From: Zygnema circumcarinatum
Lineage: Eukaryota > Streptophyta > Zygnematophyceae > Zygnematales > Zygnemataceae
DNA length: 64,000 nt
Reading direction: 5' to 3'
NCBI GenBank assembly: GCA_037447605.1
Contig: CM074807.1
Coordinates: 3,663,217 to 3,727,216 of the forward strand
Position 1 is the first letter of the stretch, and each line of letters opens with the position of its first letter. A program made the position numbers and the translations under genes. The notes under the pieces were generated by a model. The model searched no databases and was not told where the DNA came from. It was given only the letters and a program-made list of their open reading frames with translations. Below, piece by piece: positions 17,755 through 26,814 of this stretch.

Positions 17755-17919
17755 GGGTAGTGCTAAATTCACACCTTTTTTGTCTAGACACAGGCCTTTT
17801 TTCGCCGGGCAGATTTTAAAATAGACCAAAAATGATTAAAAACAGAAAATGCTTTGTTCACACCTTTTTGGAATCGATACAGCCCTTGTTCCGTCGGGCA
17901 GATTTTATTTCACAATCCT
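17755..17919 (+). repeat. Dispersed repeat B, copy 1
   Basis: The sequence corresponds nearly base for base to the reverse complement of 26228-26388. Internally it has two diverged direct units, one from 17768 and one from 17857. Each starts TTCACACCTTTTT and ends GGGCAGATTTTA. No open frame. Relationship to a mobile element is inferred from the two copies. Confidence 0.7.
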
Positions 17920-17985
17920 TCACGCCCGTGTGGTGATTCCGTACCACACTATTCCATTTGGAGAATGATAACCCGTTCCCCCCAT

Positions 17986-18122
17986 TAGGGCGTGTCAGAC
18001 TTAACGAAATCTTACGAACAAAAAAGTTTTGTAAGTACTCCGCCGCACCAGGATTACGATGTCACCGAAGTACTCGTTCTGGTCTCAAACTTACGAGAGT
18101 TTTTTAAGTCTGACACGCCCTA
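17986..18122. mobile_element. MITE family A, copy 1 (19-bp perfect TIRs)
   Basis: TAGGGCGTGTCAGACTTAA (17986-18004) is the exact reverse complement of TTAAGTCTGACACGCCCTA (18104-18122). The outer TA may be a TA target duplication, as in Tc1/mariner-derived MITEs. The interior (ACCAGGATTACGATG, GAAGTACTCGTTCTGGTCTC) is shared with the copy at 26046-26179 in the same orientation. No coding capacity, so it would depend on a transposase elsewhere. Confidence 0.8.
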
Positions 18123-18123
18123 T

Positions 18124-18328
18124 TAGGGGGAGTCAGACCTTGACCATCGCCAAGCGATTTCGTAAGCCTGTCGGGCAAATTAAGCATTGACTAGGTACTG
18201 TACGCATTTCGGTACGGCTGTGTACGGCGGAGCCGCGGATCCCGAACCGGAATTCGTACACGAAAGAAGTGACTTGTATAAGGAATTCGGGAATTTCGTA
18301 AGCGATGATCAAGGTGTGACTCCCCCTA
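18124..18328. mobile_element. Second MITE-like element with 27-bp imperfect TIRs
   Basis: 18124-18150 and 18302-18328 are inverted copies with two mismatches. The outermost bases, TAGGGGGAGTCAGAC, resemble the family A terminus (TAGGGGGTGTCAGAC), and TA sits at both ends. The interior differs from family A and contains three GTACGG/GTACGC words and an EcoRI-like GAATTC near each side. It abuts copy 1 of family A with one base between them. Confidence 0.7.
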
Positions 18329-18468
18329 TTTTGGATACCCCCTCCCCCTGAATTTTGTTGAGAGACCGGAAGATCCGTCCGAATCGCAAGTGCGAGTGAG
18401 CTCGTTCCTCGGCCCGAGATCTCCGCAAAACAACGAGCTGGACCGGCCAGCCTGTGGAAATAATGAAG

Positions 18469-18560
18469 CCAATCACCATCTGCCACGTGTCCTTCTGTAT
18501 GACGTAGCAAATTGTGATTGCTCCAGGCTCTCAATGTTTAACGGTATTTCGCATTTCCTC
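18469..18560. repeat. Repeat C, copy 1 (unoccupied site)
   Basis: CCAATCACCATCTGCCACG, then TATGACGT, then CTCTCAA followed by ACGGTATTT, matches the sequence either side of the MITE pair at 25884-26179. In this copy the CTCTCAA and GGTATTT parts are adjacent, so it looks like the empty version of the occupied site. Confidence 0.6.
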
Positions 18561-20212
18561 GAAGCTGCGACCATATGACTTTGGAACGGACTCGATTCAG
18601 TTACAGTACAGGGTAGTCGCGTTATAGTGACAGTTTTTATAATGACAAAATGGTACCCGACGTTTTTTCCGGGAAACGGAATTGCACCACTGCAGATCCT
18701 GCGCCAGTAGTGACGTCAAAACGGATATAATGACATTTGAAAAGCCCTCATTGTCCGATTGTCGCGATGGCCTCGCCATCGCGAGTTCAATGAAATTTCC
18801 CCCTCATTGTTACTATGTATTCATATATATATATATAAATATAACCTTACCTGATCTATTTTTCAATTCAAAACCTGTTAATCGAAACGGCTTTCGAACA
18901 TGGTCACGCTATGACTCTGTACGGTAGTCACGCATAAAATCTCTAAATCGTACGGTTTGTGTACGGCACCAATAGGAGCTCGTGTAGTTATACTCATGTG
19001 TGTTGGTCTACAGTGAGAAATATCTGTAATAACATTGTCACTATACCTGTAAAGTGACAAATGGGTCAAAGGGGTGTGCATGGAGATTTAATGTTTTTAC
19101 TTTTTAGGTTTTCCGGGTGGTTTGGTCAAGGAGGTGGAGCTGATGTTGGGATCACGGAATCACGGAATCACGGAATCACGGAATCACGGAATCACGGAAT
19201 GCAAGAAGAAGTCTAACGCAGTGAATCATGAAACCAAAATTATTTACAGAGGTGGATCAAAGGGCAGATTCAACGGAGTTGAATTTTGCTTCATGGTAGC
19301 ACTGTCACAGTGGACCTCCATCCACATGATGGTTTTAATCAACGTGTTCAATCTACTTGTTATAAAATTCATAAATTTTATTTAATCTCAATTTGATTCA
19401 CAATTTAATTTCGTATATTAAGCTGTTGGCATTATAATTGTGGATTGGAATTGATCTTGAAAAAAAAAAAAAACCAAGTCATGTTACATTGAGGGCGGGA
19501 CTCCCTGCGTTTACATTCAACCGATCAAAAAAAAGGCCCTTCAACAGCCGAAGCCAAAGTCCTGAAAGAAAATGAATTAATGCACCGAATGCTGGCCAGC
19601 CCCTCGTCTACTTCTGTGCGCCTATTTACAGTCCTCTGATAAACCGTTCTGTGGGCCTCCCTCCCTCCCCTCTCTCTCTCTCCCACTTCTGTCCCTCTCC
19701 CTTCCTCTCCGTCTCTTCCCTCTTCTCCCATTCCTCTACTTCCACCCCCATCTCTCACACCTCCCTCTTCTCTCTCCTACACTTTCTCCTCACCCCCCAC
19801 CTTCACTTCCCCACCTTTTGCTCCCCGCCTATCTCCCTCCACCTTCTCTTCCTCCTCCCTCTCCACTCCCTCCACCTTCACTCCCTCGTCCGCCTTCTCT
19901 CCGTCTCCCTCTCCACTCCCTCCACCTTCACTCCCTCGTCCGCCTTCTCTCCGTCTCCCTCTCCACTACCTCCACCTTCACTCCCTCCACCTTCACTCCC
20001 TCCTCCGCCTTCTCTCCCGTCCTCCCTCTACACTACCTCCACCACTCCCTCCTCCCCCTTCTCTCCCTCCTCCCTCTCCACTCCCTCCACCTTCACTTCC
20101 TCCTCCATCCTCCCTACCTCCTGAACCTTCTCTCCCTCCTCCCTCTCTACTCCCTCCACCACTCCTTTCTCCACCACTCCTCCCTCCACCTTCACTCCAT
20201 TCTCCATCTTGC
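18561..20212. other. Intergenic and SGS3 3' flank with tandem repeats
   Basis: No gene found. AT dinucleotides at about 18824-18842; an 8-bp tandem repeat AATCACGG, about six units, at 19151-19200; AT-rich DNA to 19520; then a long CT-rich block (about 19655-20210), probably within or beyond the SGS3 3'UTR. This block contains a 50-bp unit repeated exactly at 19861-19910 and 19911-19960, with degenerate copies after it. Confidence 0.6.
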
Positions 20213-23200
20213 CTACCTCCTGTTCTCCTTGGGCACAAGTCCCAACACTTCCATCATCAACGGGTCATACCGCCTCTCTCTCGCGTGCTCCGAAACTCCC
20301 TCCTGCCGCGAATTCCGGAAATTTGCGCTCTCTCTCTGCAGCCCTCTCTTAAATTCCAACATCGCTTCAAACTGGTTCTTCCGAAAGCTCTGCCTTCTCT
20401 CCTCCTCGTCCTTTTCGTACCTTGCCAACTCCACGGTGAGATCATTTCCCTCTTTCAGAGACACTTCATACACTCGCAGCTCTTCCTCAAGCTCCTCTTC
20501 GTCTCTCCTGCCAACAAAAAAGACAAATCCAACGCTTTGAGGAGTACATAAACCGAATCCCTTGCAAGGTTTGCTGAACAGCAGCTATCTTTCGGTCACA
20601 AATAACTTCATAAAAGATGTCTTTATCGAAAAATAAAGACAACGCAACACTCCCTGGTCTCCGATGAAGCTCACCCATTCGAACCCTCACACTTTCCCTC
20701 TCTCCCTTTCCTCCGCTTTGCACACCTGCTTTGCTCCTCCTTCGGCATGGGACTTCCCGCTCCGTCTCTCCCTCCTCCTATGGTCGGATGGGGGGAAGAG
20801 TTTCTCTGCTGAAGCTTCTTCTCCATCTCACGCTTCACTTGGTCAATCTTCTTCTTCGTCTCCTCCTCCGAGTACTTCATTTGCTCTTCGAAAATCAGTT
20901 CCATCTCCTTGACCTGAACCACCCGGAAAACCTAAAAACATTAAATCTCCATGCACACCCCTTTCATCCTCCGCTATCCACTCATGGCCCTCCCTCTTCC
21001 CCTTTTTCCCTCTCTCCCTCCCTCCCTCCCGCCCTCCCCTCCACTCACCATTTTCTTGTTCTCCCTCTCACGCTTCGAAAATATGTCTCGCAGTGCCTTC
21101 ACCTCCTCCGCTTTCCCCTGAAGCTTCTTCGACAACTTCTGAATGTGATTTTCCACATTCATACTCTGCTCCTTGAGCTGCTCATTTTCCGCGATCGTAA
21201 CATGAAGGTTCAGCTGAAGGTGGCGGGCTCTCTCCGCATCCAACTGGGCCTGCTGCATGGGAATCTCTACTACCTCCTTCCACTTGCAGAGAAGGGCCTT
21301 AACAGCAGATTTGCCTGCGGGTGAGAGAAGAAAACAGAGCAGAAGGAGGAGGAGGTGGAGGAGGACGAGGAAGGGTAAGATGAGGATGAACATGGAACTT
21401 TAGGATCGAAGGTAGGGAAAGGTAGGATTGCTTGGTACCTCTCTCTACTTCCTCCCTTTCTACCCTCCCCCCTCCCCCCNNNNNNNNNNCCTCACCCAAG
21501 TGCTTGTTGAAACCCTCCAGGTCGTCCAGCGTGGCCAGCCATCCGTACAGGATGACCTTCCCGTCCGGGCCCACTTGCCGGCCCGAACCCTTCCTCAGCC
21601 ACGCGCTGCGCCCTCTGTTCTCTTCGTTGAAGAGCACACTCAGCCGCACTGCCTCGTTGTAGCCCTCATAGCGGGGCTCGAATATGAGGAGGGAGAGGCC
21701 GCGGTGGCCCTACAAAGGACGAGAAAAGGAAAGGAATTCGAGCAACGATTGGGGGGGCATAAGGGGCTTTGGATTCGTGTTTTTCGCGTTTGTGGGGTTT
21801 GATTTGTGTGCAAGAGTTAGACGAGAGTGTGGATTTGTATGGTTTCGGGGGGTTTTAGGTGTACCTCTGGGCCGTATGAATGCTTTCGTCGCTGTATGTG
21901 TTTGAAGGACTTGAAAGTGTCGTTAAGTTCCTCGTTGCCCATTCCAATCCACTGTTCGCACCAGAAAACAAAGAACGAAAGAAATATATATTAAGGGAGA
22001 TGGCGGGCTAGAGATGGGGCGGGGACAAAAACAAGCGGAGAAAGAAAGAGAGAGGGTGGGGGAGAGAGTGGGAATGAATTGGAGAGCGAAAGAGGGGGAG
22101 GGAGGGGAAAGAGTGGGAGAAGACGAGCGCAGGGGAGGGATGTGAGCGAGGGCGCGAAAGGGAGGGGTAAAGGGGGGAGGGGCACTAAGGGGGAGAGAGA
22201 GGGAGAGAGAGAGAGAGAGAGAGAGGCGGACCTTATCCCCATCATGGTGCGAGCGTGTATCGACCACAATCACAATGGGAGGCCAAACCACCATCTTCTC
22301 CCTCTCCTTGGGTGCCTGCTCCCCCGGAGCACTCCACCGGCCTTGTGGCTCAGAGCTGAGGATGGTCAATCCCCTCCTCTCCAGCACTGCCTTCATATCC
22401 ACAGCCAACTTTCGGTGCTCCCTCTCCCTCCTCTTCGTAAAAGTGGAAGCGTGGAGGGCGAGGGCAGAGAGGCTTGCATACCATTTGGTCTCTCCCCGCC
22501 CTCCTAAACACAACTTACATTTCCATTCCCTCCCCACCTCGTCTGCCAGCTCGTTCGTAGTATAAACGGACTCCAGCTTCATCAGAAACTCCGACACCGC
22601 TTTGCTGTGCTTGCCGGAGTCTCTCCCTTCCGCTGCCACACTCGCCGAATGGATGTCCAAATCCTCATCACTATCAAACACTAAAGGATCGTCCTCCTCG
22701 TCTTCGTCGTCACTCAGAATTCGGCCCAAGCTCTCTCTCTCACCGTCTTCCTCCTCTCCTCCAGCTTCCTCCTCTCCGTTCTCTCTCCCGGTCCTTTCCC
22801 CCGAAGGCCTTGTTGAGCTCAAACTCTCGACCTCCAAGGGGTCGAATTCGCACACCCATTTTCCCGTTCTAGCAGATTTCTGCATGTCCCATGGAACTGT
22901 TGTTCCTGCAGAAGACAATCCGTGGGCCGATTCCTCTATGAAGGATTCCGGAAACTGATATTCTGACTTCTCTTCCCATGCATTATTTTGTTTACTAATC
23001 CTGTTGTTGTTCTTGTTCCCTCCCCTCCTTCCTCTGGCAGTTTTTGTCTCCCTCCCCTCCTCCAACCCCTCTCCCTCTGCTCTCGCATACTTGGGCTCCC
23101 ACCCAGGGCCTCCTCTGGGAACAGGAAGCTCAAGACTGCCCCCACTGCTGACTGAACGCCTATCTGCCTCCATGGCTGCGCAGTTTCCTGCAGGAAAATA

Positions 23201-24198
23201 CGTGTTATTAAGAATAGCCGACCAGCTTCCTTCCGCCGAGACTTTCCCTCCAGACCCAAAGCTCCCGACGGGAGAAACACTCCCTCTCCCTCTCCCTCTG
23301 CCTCTCCCTCTTCCCGCCTCTCCCTCCCTTTCCGTCCTTCCAGCCTCCCCCCATCCATCCTTCGCTTCATTGCCGGCCCATGGAGAGGCTGCAGGCTCTT
23401 GACCTTTCCTCCCTCTTCCACTCCCTTGGCCCTCCTCCCTTACCAGTGCTGAACCCCGGCCTCTCCCTCCCTTACCCCCCCAATGGGAGGGAGGGGGAAC
23501 AAGGGGCTTAACCCCGAAATCCTCTGAGGATAAGCTGCCCTCCCCATCTGTTCCCCAATAATTCCTCCAGCTCTCTTCCACCTGAGATCGTGACATCCCC
23601 CATGTTCCCTGCTCCAACGGGCTCCCGTTTGAAGGAATGGACTCTGCGGGAAGTCGCATAGAACCCCTTGGTTGCGTGGCAGGGCCATTCCCTCCCGTTG
23701 AATGCGTTCCATGTGGTGGAATTTCTTGAATTTTTTTCTCCGGTGCCTCCCTCCAAAAGCCCCATCCCTTTCCACTGCTGCTGAACAGAGTGCTCGAACC
23801 CGAGTTCATGGAAATATGCGGCTCGGTTTTAGGGTTTGGTTCGCCCCACCCCGTCGCAATTCCGGCGGACCTTTGGACGGAATTACGGGCAGAGCTTTGG
23901 ACGTAATTAGAAACGGAGTTCGGAACAAAATCATGAGCCGAGTTCTGAGTGGAATCTTGAGCAGAACTATGCGGAAAAGCTTCCACGTTCATGGATTCCT
24001 CAAGAGGAGCATCCTCCCATCCAGTGATCTTCCCCCACCTGGTCTTTACCGGAACCTTTCCGGGCGGCCATGTTCTCCTTACCTCTGCCTCAGCACTACA
24101 AGTACCCCCCACTTCAGCAGCAGGAGGAGGAGGAGGAGGAGGAGGAGGAGGAGGAGGAGGAGGAGGAGGAGGAGGAGGAGGAGGAGGAGGAGGAGGAG

Positions 24199-24233
<35 letters not shown>

Positions 24234-24252
24234 GGAAGAGGAGGAGAACGAG

Positions 24253-24287
<35 letters not shown>

Positions 24288-24799
24288 GGAGGAGGGAGAG
24301 AGGGAGGGAGAGGAGGGCGAGGGGGACCTGAGCCCCCGTCCTCCCACCCCTTCCCAATGTATGGCGGCTCCATGTCCGACCGCGAGGCGCTGTCCCTTCC
24401 CCCATGTGTCAGCCCCTTCCCATAGTCGACGCTCTCTCCGCTGTCGGACACCACGCTGCCCCAATGGTGCTTTCTGGTCGGATCCATGGCCATGGCCACG
24501 CGGGACACCCCCCATCCGGAAGCCCATGCATCCGCTCCGCCCTGGCTGAGGCCCTGGCTGGCACCTGCAGGAGGAGGCGGAGAGGGAGAGGGAGAGGGAG
24601 AGAGAGGAAGAGGGTAGCCATGGAGGCTTCCTCCAGCTCCACCTCCACCTCCCCATCCCTCTCCCCTTCCCAACCCTGCTCCTGCTCCTGCTGCTGCTCG
24701 TTCTCCTGCCCCTGCTCCTGCGTCTGCTCCTCCTGCTCCTCGTCCCTTACCTGTCGTTCCCTTACCTTTCGCTTTTCTAGGAAAAACTGAAGAAGCCAT
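20213..24799 (-). CDS. SGS3: SGS3-like protein (zf-XS, XS domain, coiled coil)
   Basis: Six coding exons in transcript order: 24799-22232, 21951-21865, 21709-21496, 21314-21049, 20931-20726 and 20507-20213, encoding 1211 residues. SGS3 is the cytoplasmic double-stranded-RNA-binding partner of RDR6 in tasiRNA and transgene silencing. Seen here: a zf-XS finger with Cys761, Cys764, His783 and His795; an XS domain from about residue 837 (VVWPPIVIVVDTR, WIGMGNEELNDTF, GHRGLSLLIFEPRYEG, VILYGWLATLDDLEGFNKH); then a charged coiled coil to the C terminus. Arabidopsis SGS3 is about 625 residues, so this protein is nearly twice as long. The excess is a Gly/Arg/Ser/Pro-rich N-terminal half with a long polyproline run near 24119-24300. 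The start is MASSVFPRK; a splice-acceptor-like CAG lies just upstream. Ten unknown bases fall in intron 3. The stop lies beside a possible donor, so an additional 3' exon cannot be excluded. Confidence 0.85.
21480..21489. other. Assembly gap (10 N)
   Basis: Ten unknown bases lie between two polypyrimidine stretches inside intron 3 of the SGS3 gene. The true length is unknown. No exon sequence appears to be lost, because the exons on each side join in frame at a conserved position. Confidence 0.95.
24119..24300 (-). repeat. GGA/CCT trinucleotide repeat coding for polyproline in SGS3
   Basis: (GGA)n on the plus strand, with occasional GAA interruptions, is (CCT)n in the SGS3 reading frame. It encodes a run of several dozen prolines with few Leu or Arg. 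The frame stays open on both sides into non-repetitive sequence, which supports translation rather than an intron. Confidence 0.7.
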
Positions 24800-25420
24800 G
24801 CAATCTGGAGGGGGCAGCCGGAGAGGGGGCAAGAGCGAGAGGAGAGGGAGAGTGGGGGAAGGAGAGATGGAGAGGGAGAGAGAGAGGGAGGGAGAGAGGC
24901 AGGGAGGGAGGGCGCGTCTCCCTCTTGAGAGGGAGCTGCAGCTTAGCAGAAAATCAAGAAATTTGCAGATAAGCAAAACCTTCTCCGGGGAAAATTTCAT
25001 GACTTATTTCCCCCCTCTTTCTCCTTTCTCTCTCTCTGACTCCCCTCTCTCCGTCCTTTCAAATTACTTTTTTACCGCAAATTTCCGACTTATTGCTCTC
25101 CTGCCCTTCCTCACGGTCCGTCCTTCAAGAGACGCCGCCCTCTGCATGTTTCAGCAGCTTTCTAAATCTTTTTAGCCCAAAGAAATCCCAACTCTCGCGC
25201 TTCCCTCCTCAATTCAGTCCATGCTTGCATGTATTCACCCCGCCCGCCGGCGCGAATGCATGCGCCTCTGACTAACTGGCGCGCTCCCTGCGCGTGCGAA
25301 GTCTGCCCGACCAATCAGCGCGCGACATAGGACAAAAAAATGCGTTTCGCACTTGATCGAAGGACGAAGCAGCCAATAGGAGGCGACCGAGCCCTGGAGG
25401 TTTCCACAAAATAAACTATA
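24800..25420. other. 5' flank of SGS3, no other gene
   Basis: Polypurine and polypyrimidine runs (24800-25040) are followed by a GC-rich stretch with GCGCGC words (25240-25330) and a CCAAT box in each orientation. It is probably the SGS3 promoter. No separate gene is visible. Confidence 0.4.
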
Positions 25421-25526
25421 ATTTACGCACCTTTCTCGGCTAGATACACATTTTTTTGGGTTAAATAGAAACCCTTAAATCTGACTAGTGAAAAAACTGT
25501 GTATCTAGCCAAAAAGGTGTGCAAAT
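25421..25526. mobile_element. Small palindromic element with about 29-bp imperfect TIRs
   Basis: The left end (25421-25450, ATTTACGCACCTTT then GGCTAGATACACA) is matched in inverted orientation by the right end (25498-25526, TGTGTATCTAGCC then AGGTGTGCAAAT), with a few differences. The end sequence resembles the start of the repeat B units (CACACCTTTTT then CTAGACACA), suggesting a common family. Confidence 0.6.
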
Positions 25527-25823
25527 AGCCTCCCAGTCCACAAAATGGGAGAACATTTCCAAGGCAGAAATGTTGAGTTTGCCTTCTCGTCACCGACATA
25601 AGCTCCTGAGAGCAAATCTTCCTTCAATCTTCTTCAATTTTCAGTCTTCAGTTTCAAGACAGAACTTTTTCACCCATCCCCTTGTTTAGACAAAAGCTTC
25701 ATGTAACTGGCATACATAACTTGCTCGAAAATAATGGGTCTGAAAAGAAAAGAAGAAGAGACTGAAATTCGTACGATCGCAGTTTCGAGGAAAGGTGAAA
25801 TACCTTATAAATTGAGAGTCTAT

Positions 25824-25883
25824 ACCAATCACCATCTGCCACGCTTTTTTATGACGTGACAAATGGTTGGTTCAAGCTCTCAA
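25824..25883. repeat. Repeat C, copy 2, left part (occupied site)
   Basis: CCAATCACCATCTGCCACG, TATGACGT and AGCTCTCAA match 18469-18538. The next bases are the first MITE at 25884. The continuation matching copy 1 (CGGTATTT) appears only after the second MITE, at about 26180-26192. Confidence 0.6.
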
Positions 25884-26044
25884 TAGGGGGTGTCAGACTT
25901 AACAAAATCTTACGAAAAGCGTTACGAAAAAAAAGGTTACGAAAGTACTCCGCCGCAGGAGGATCGCTATTATACTGGAGTACTTGTTCTGATGTCAAAC
26001 TTACGAACACGCGTACTGAAATTTTTTAAGTCTGACACCCCCTA
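25884..26044. mobile_element. MITE family A, copy 2
   Basis: TAGGGGGTGTCAGACTTAA (25884-25902) and its exact complement TTAAGTCTGACACCCCCTA (26026-26044) bound 161 bp. The interior is related to copies 1 and 3 but longer (GTACTCCGCCGCAGGAGGATCG). No open frame. Confidence 0.8.
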
Positions 26045-26045
26045 A

Positions 26046-26179
26046 TAGGGGGTGTCAGACTTAACGAAATCTTACGAACAAATTTTTTTTGTAAGTACGC
26101 CGCACCAGGATTGCGATCTCACCGAAGTACTCGTTCTGGTCTCAAACTTACGAACAATTTTTAAGTCTGACACCCCCTA
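26046..26179. mobile_element. MITE family A, copy 3, in tandem with copy 2
   Basis: The terminal repeats at 26046-26064 and 26161-26179 are identical to those of copy 2, with a single base between the two elements. The interior is closest to copy 1 at 17986-18122 (TACGAACAAA, CACCGAAGTACTCGTTCTGG). Confidence 0.8.
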
Positions 26180-26227
26180 ATGTACGGTATTTAAATTTTT
26201 TTTGAACGGATCTTCCGCTCCGAGCGG

Positions 26228-26388
26228 ATTGTGAAATAAAATCTGCCCGCTGGAACAAGGGCTGTATCGATTCCAAAAAGGTGTGAAAAAAACATTTTCT
26301 GTTTTTGATCCTTTTTTGTCTATTCTAAAATCTGCCCGGCAAAAAAAGGTCTGTGCCTAGACAAAAAAGTGTGAATTTAGCACTACCC
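26228..26388 (-). repeat. Dispersed repeat B, copy 2 (inverted relative to copy 1)
   Basis: Its reverse complement aligns along its whole length with 17755-17919, including both internal units and the edge word GTAGTGCTAAATTCACAC. The two B copies therefore sit in inverted orientation on either side of the SGS3 gene, about 8.3 kb apart. Confidence 0.7.
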
Positions 26389-26814
26389 AAAGGAAATTGG
26401 GGGCAGGAACACAAACACAATCACGGTTGGGCCAATAGGCGCTCGCCACGTGACAACAAATTGGAGTTTTAGAGTTTTTGCTGTACCGGAACTCGTTTCC
26501 GGTTTCCGGTTTTCGGTTTTCGGTTTTTGGTAGTCGGTTTTCAGTTTCTGGTTGCCGGTTTCCGGTTTCTGGTTTCTGGAGGGGAGTACCTTACGGTACC
26601 GACTAGGTCGATTTTTGGCAGTGTCCTCGAAAGGGATACGTCTTCATACTAAGTGTTTAACGTCCGCTTTACTGGGTACTGGCGTCCGCAGCTTACTTTT
26701 ATTCTGCGGAGCAAAGAAAGGCCTGTTGCTGGCTGAAGGAAAGCAGGCTGGTCTTCCAGGAGGAGAGCAGCAAGCAGGGGTGGGAGAGGGGAGGGTAGTG
26801 GGGATTGCGACGCC
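26389..26814 (+). promoter_or_regulatory. Putative promoter of SF3A3
   Basis: A CCAAT box lies near 26432 and a G-box CACGTG at 26447-26452. A degenerate tandem repeat of 7-base CGGTTTT/CGGTTTC units runs from about 26486 to 26580. The remainder leads into the SF3A3 start without another gene. Confidence 0.4.

Noticed and set aside
19151-19200. Regular 8-bp repeat considered as a CRISPR-like array
   Set aside because: The units are contiguous with no spacers and the genome is eukaryotic; it is a simple tandem repeat.
19651-20540. Ser/Pro/Leu-rich plus-strand open frames
   Set aside because: They arise from the CT minisatellite in the SGS3 3' flank and read antisense to its last exon.
23702-24549. 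Plus-strand open frames encoding poly-Arg, poly-Gly and poly-Glu
   Set aside because: These are the three plus-strand readings of the GGA repeat whose minus-strand reading is the polyproline part of the SGS3-like protein.
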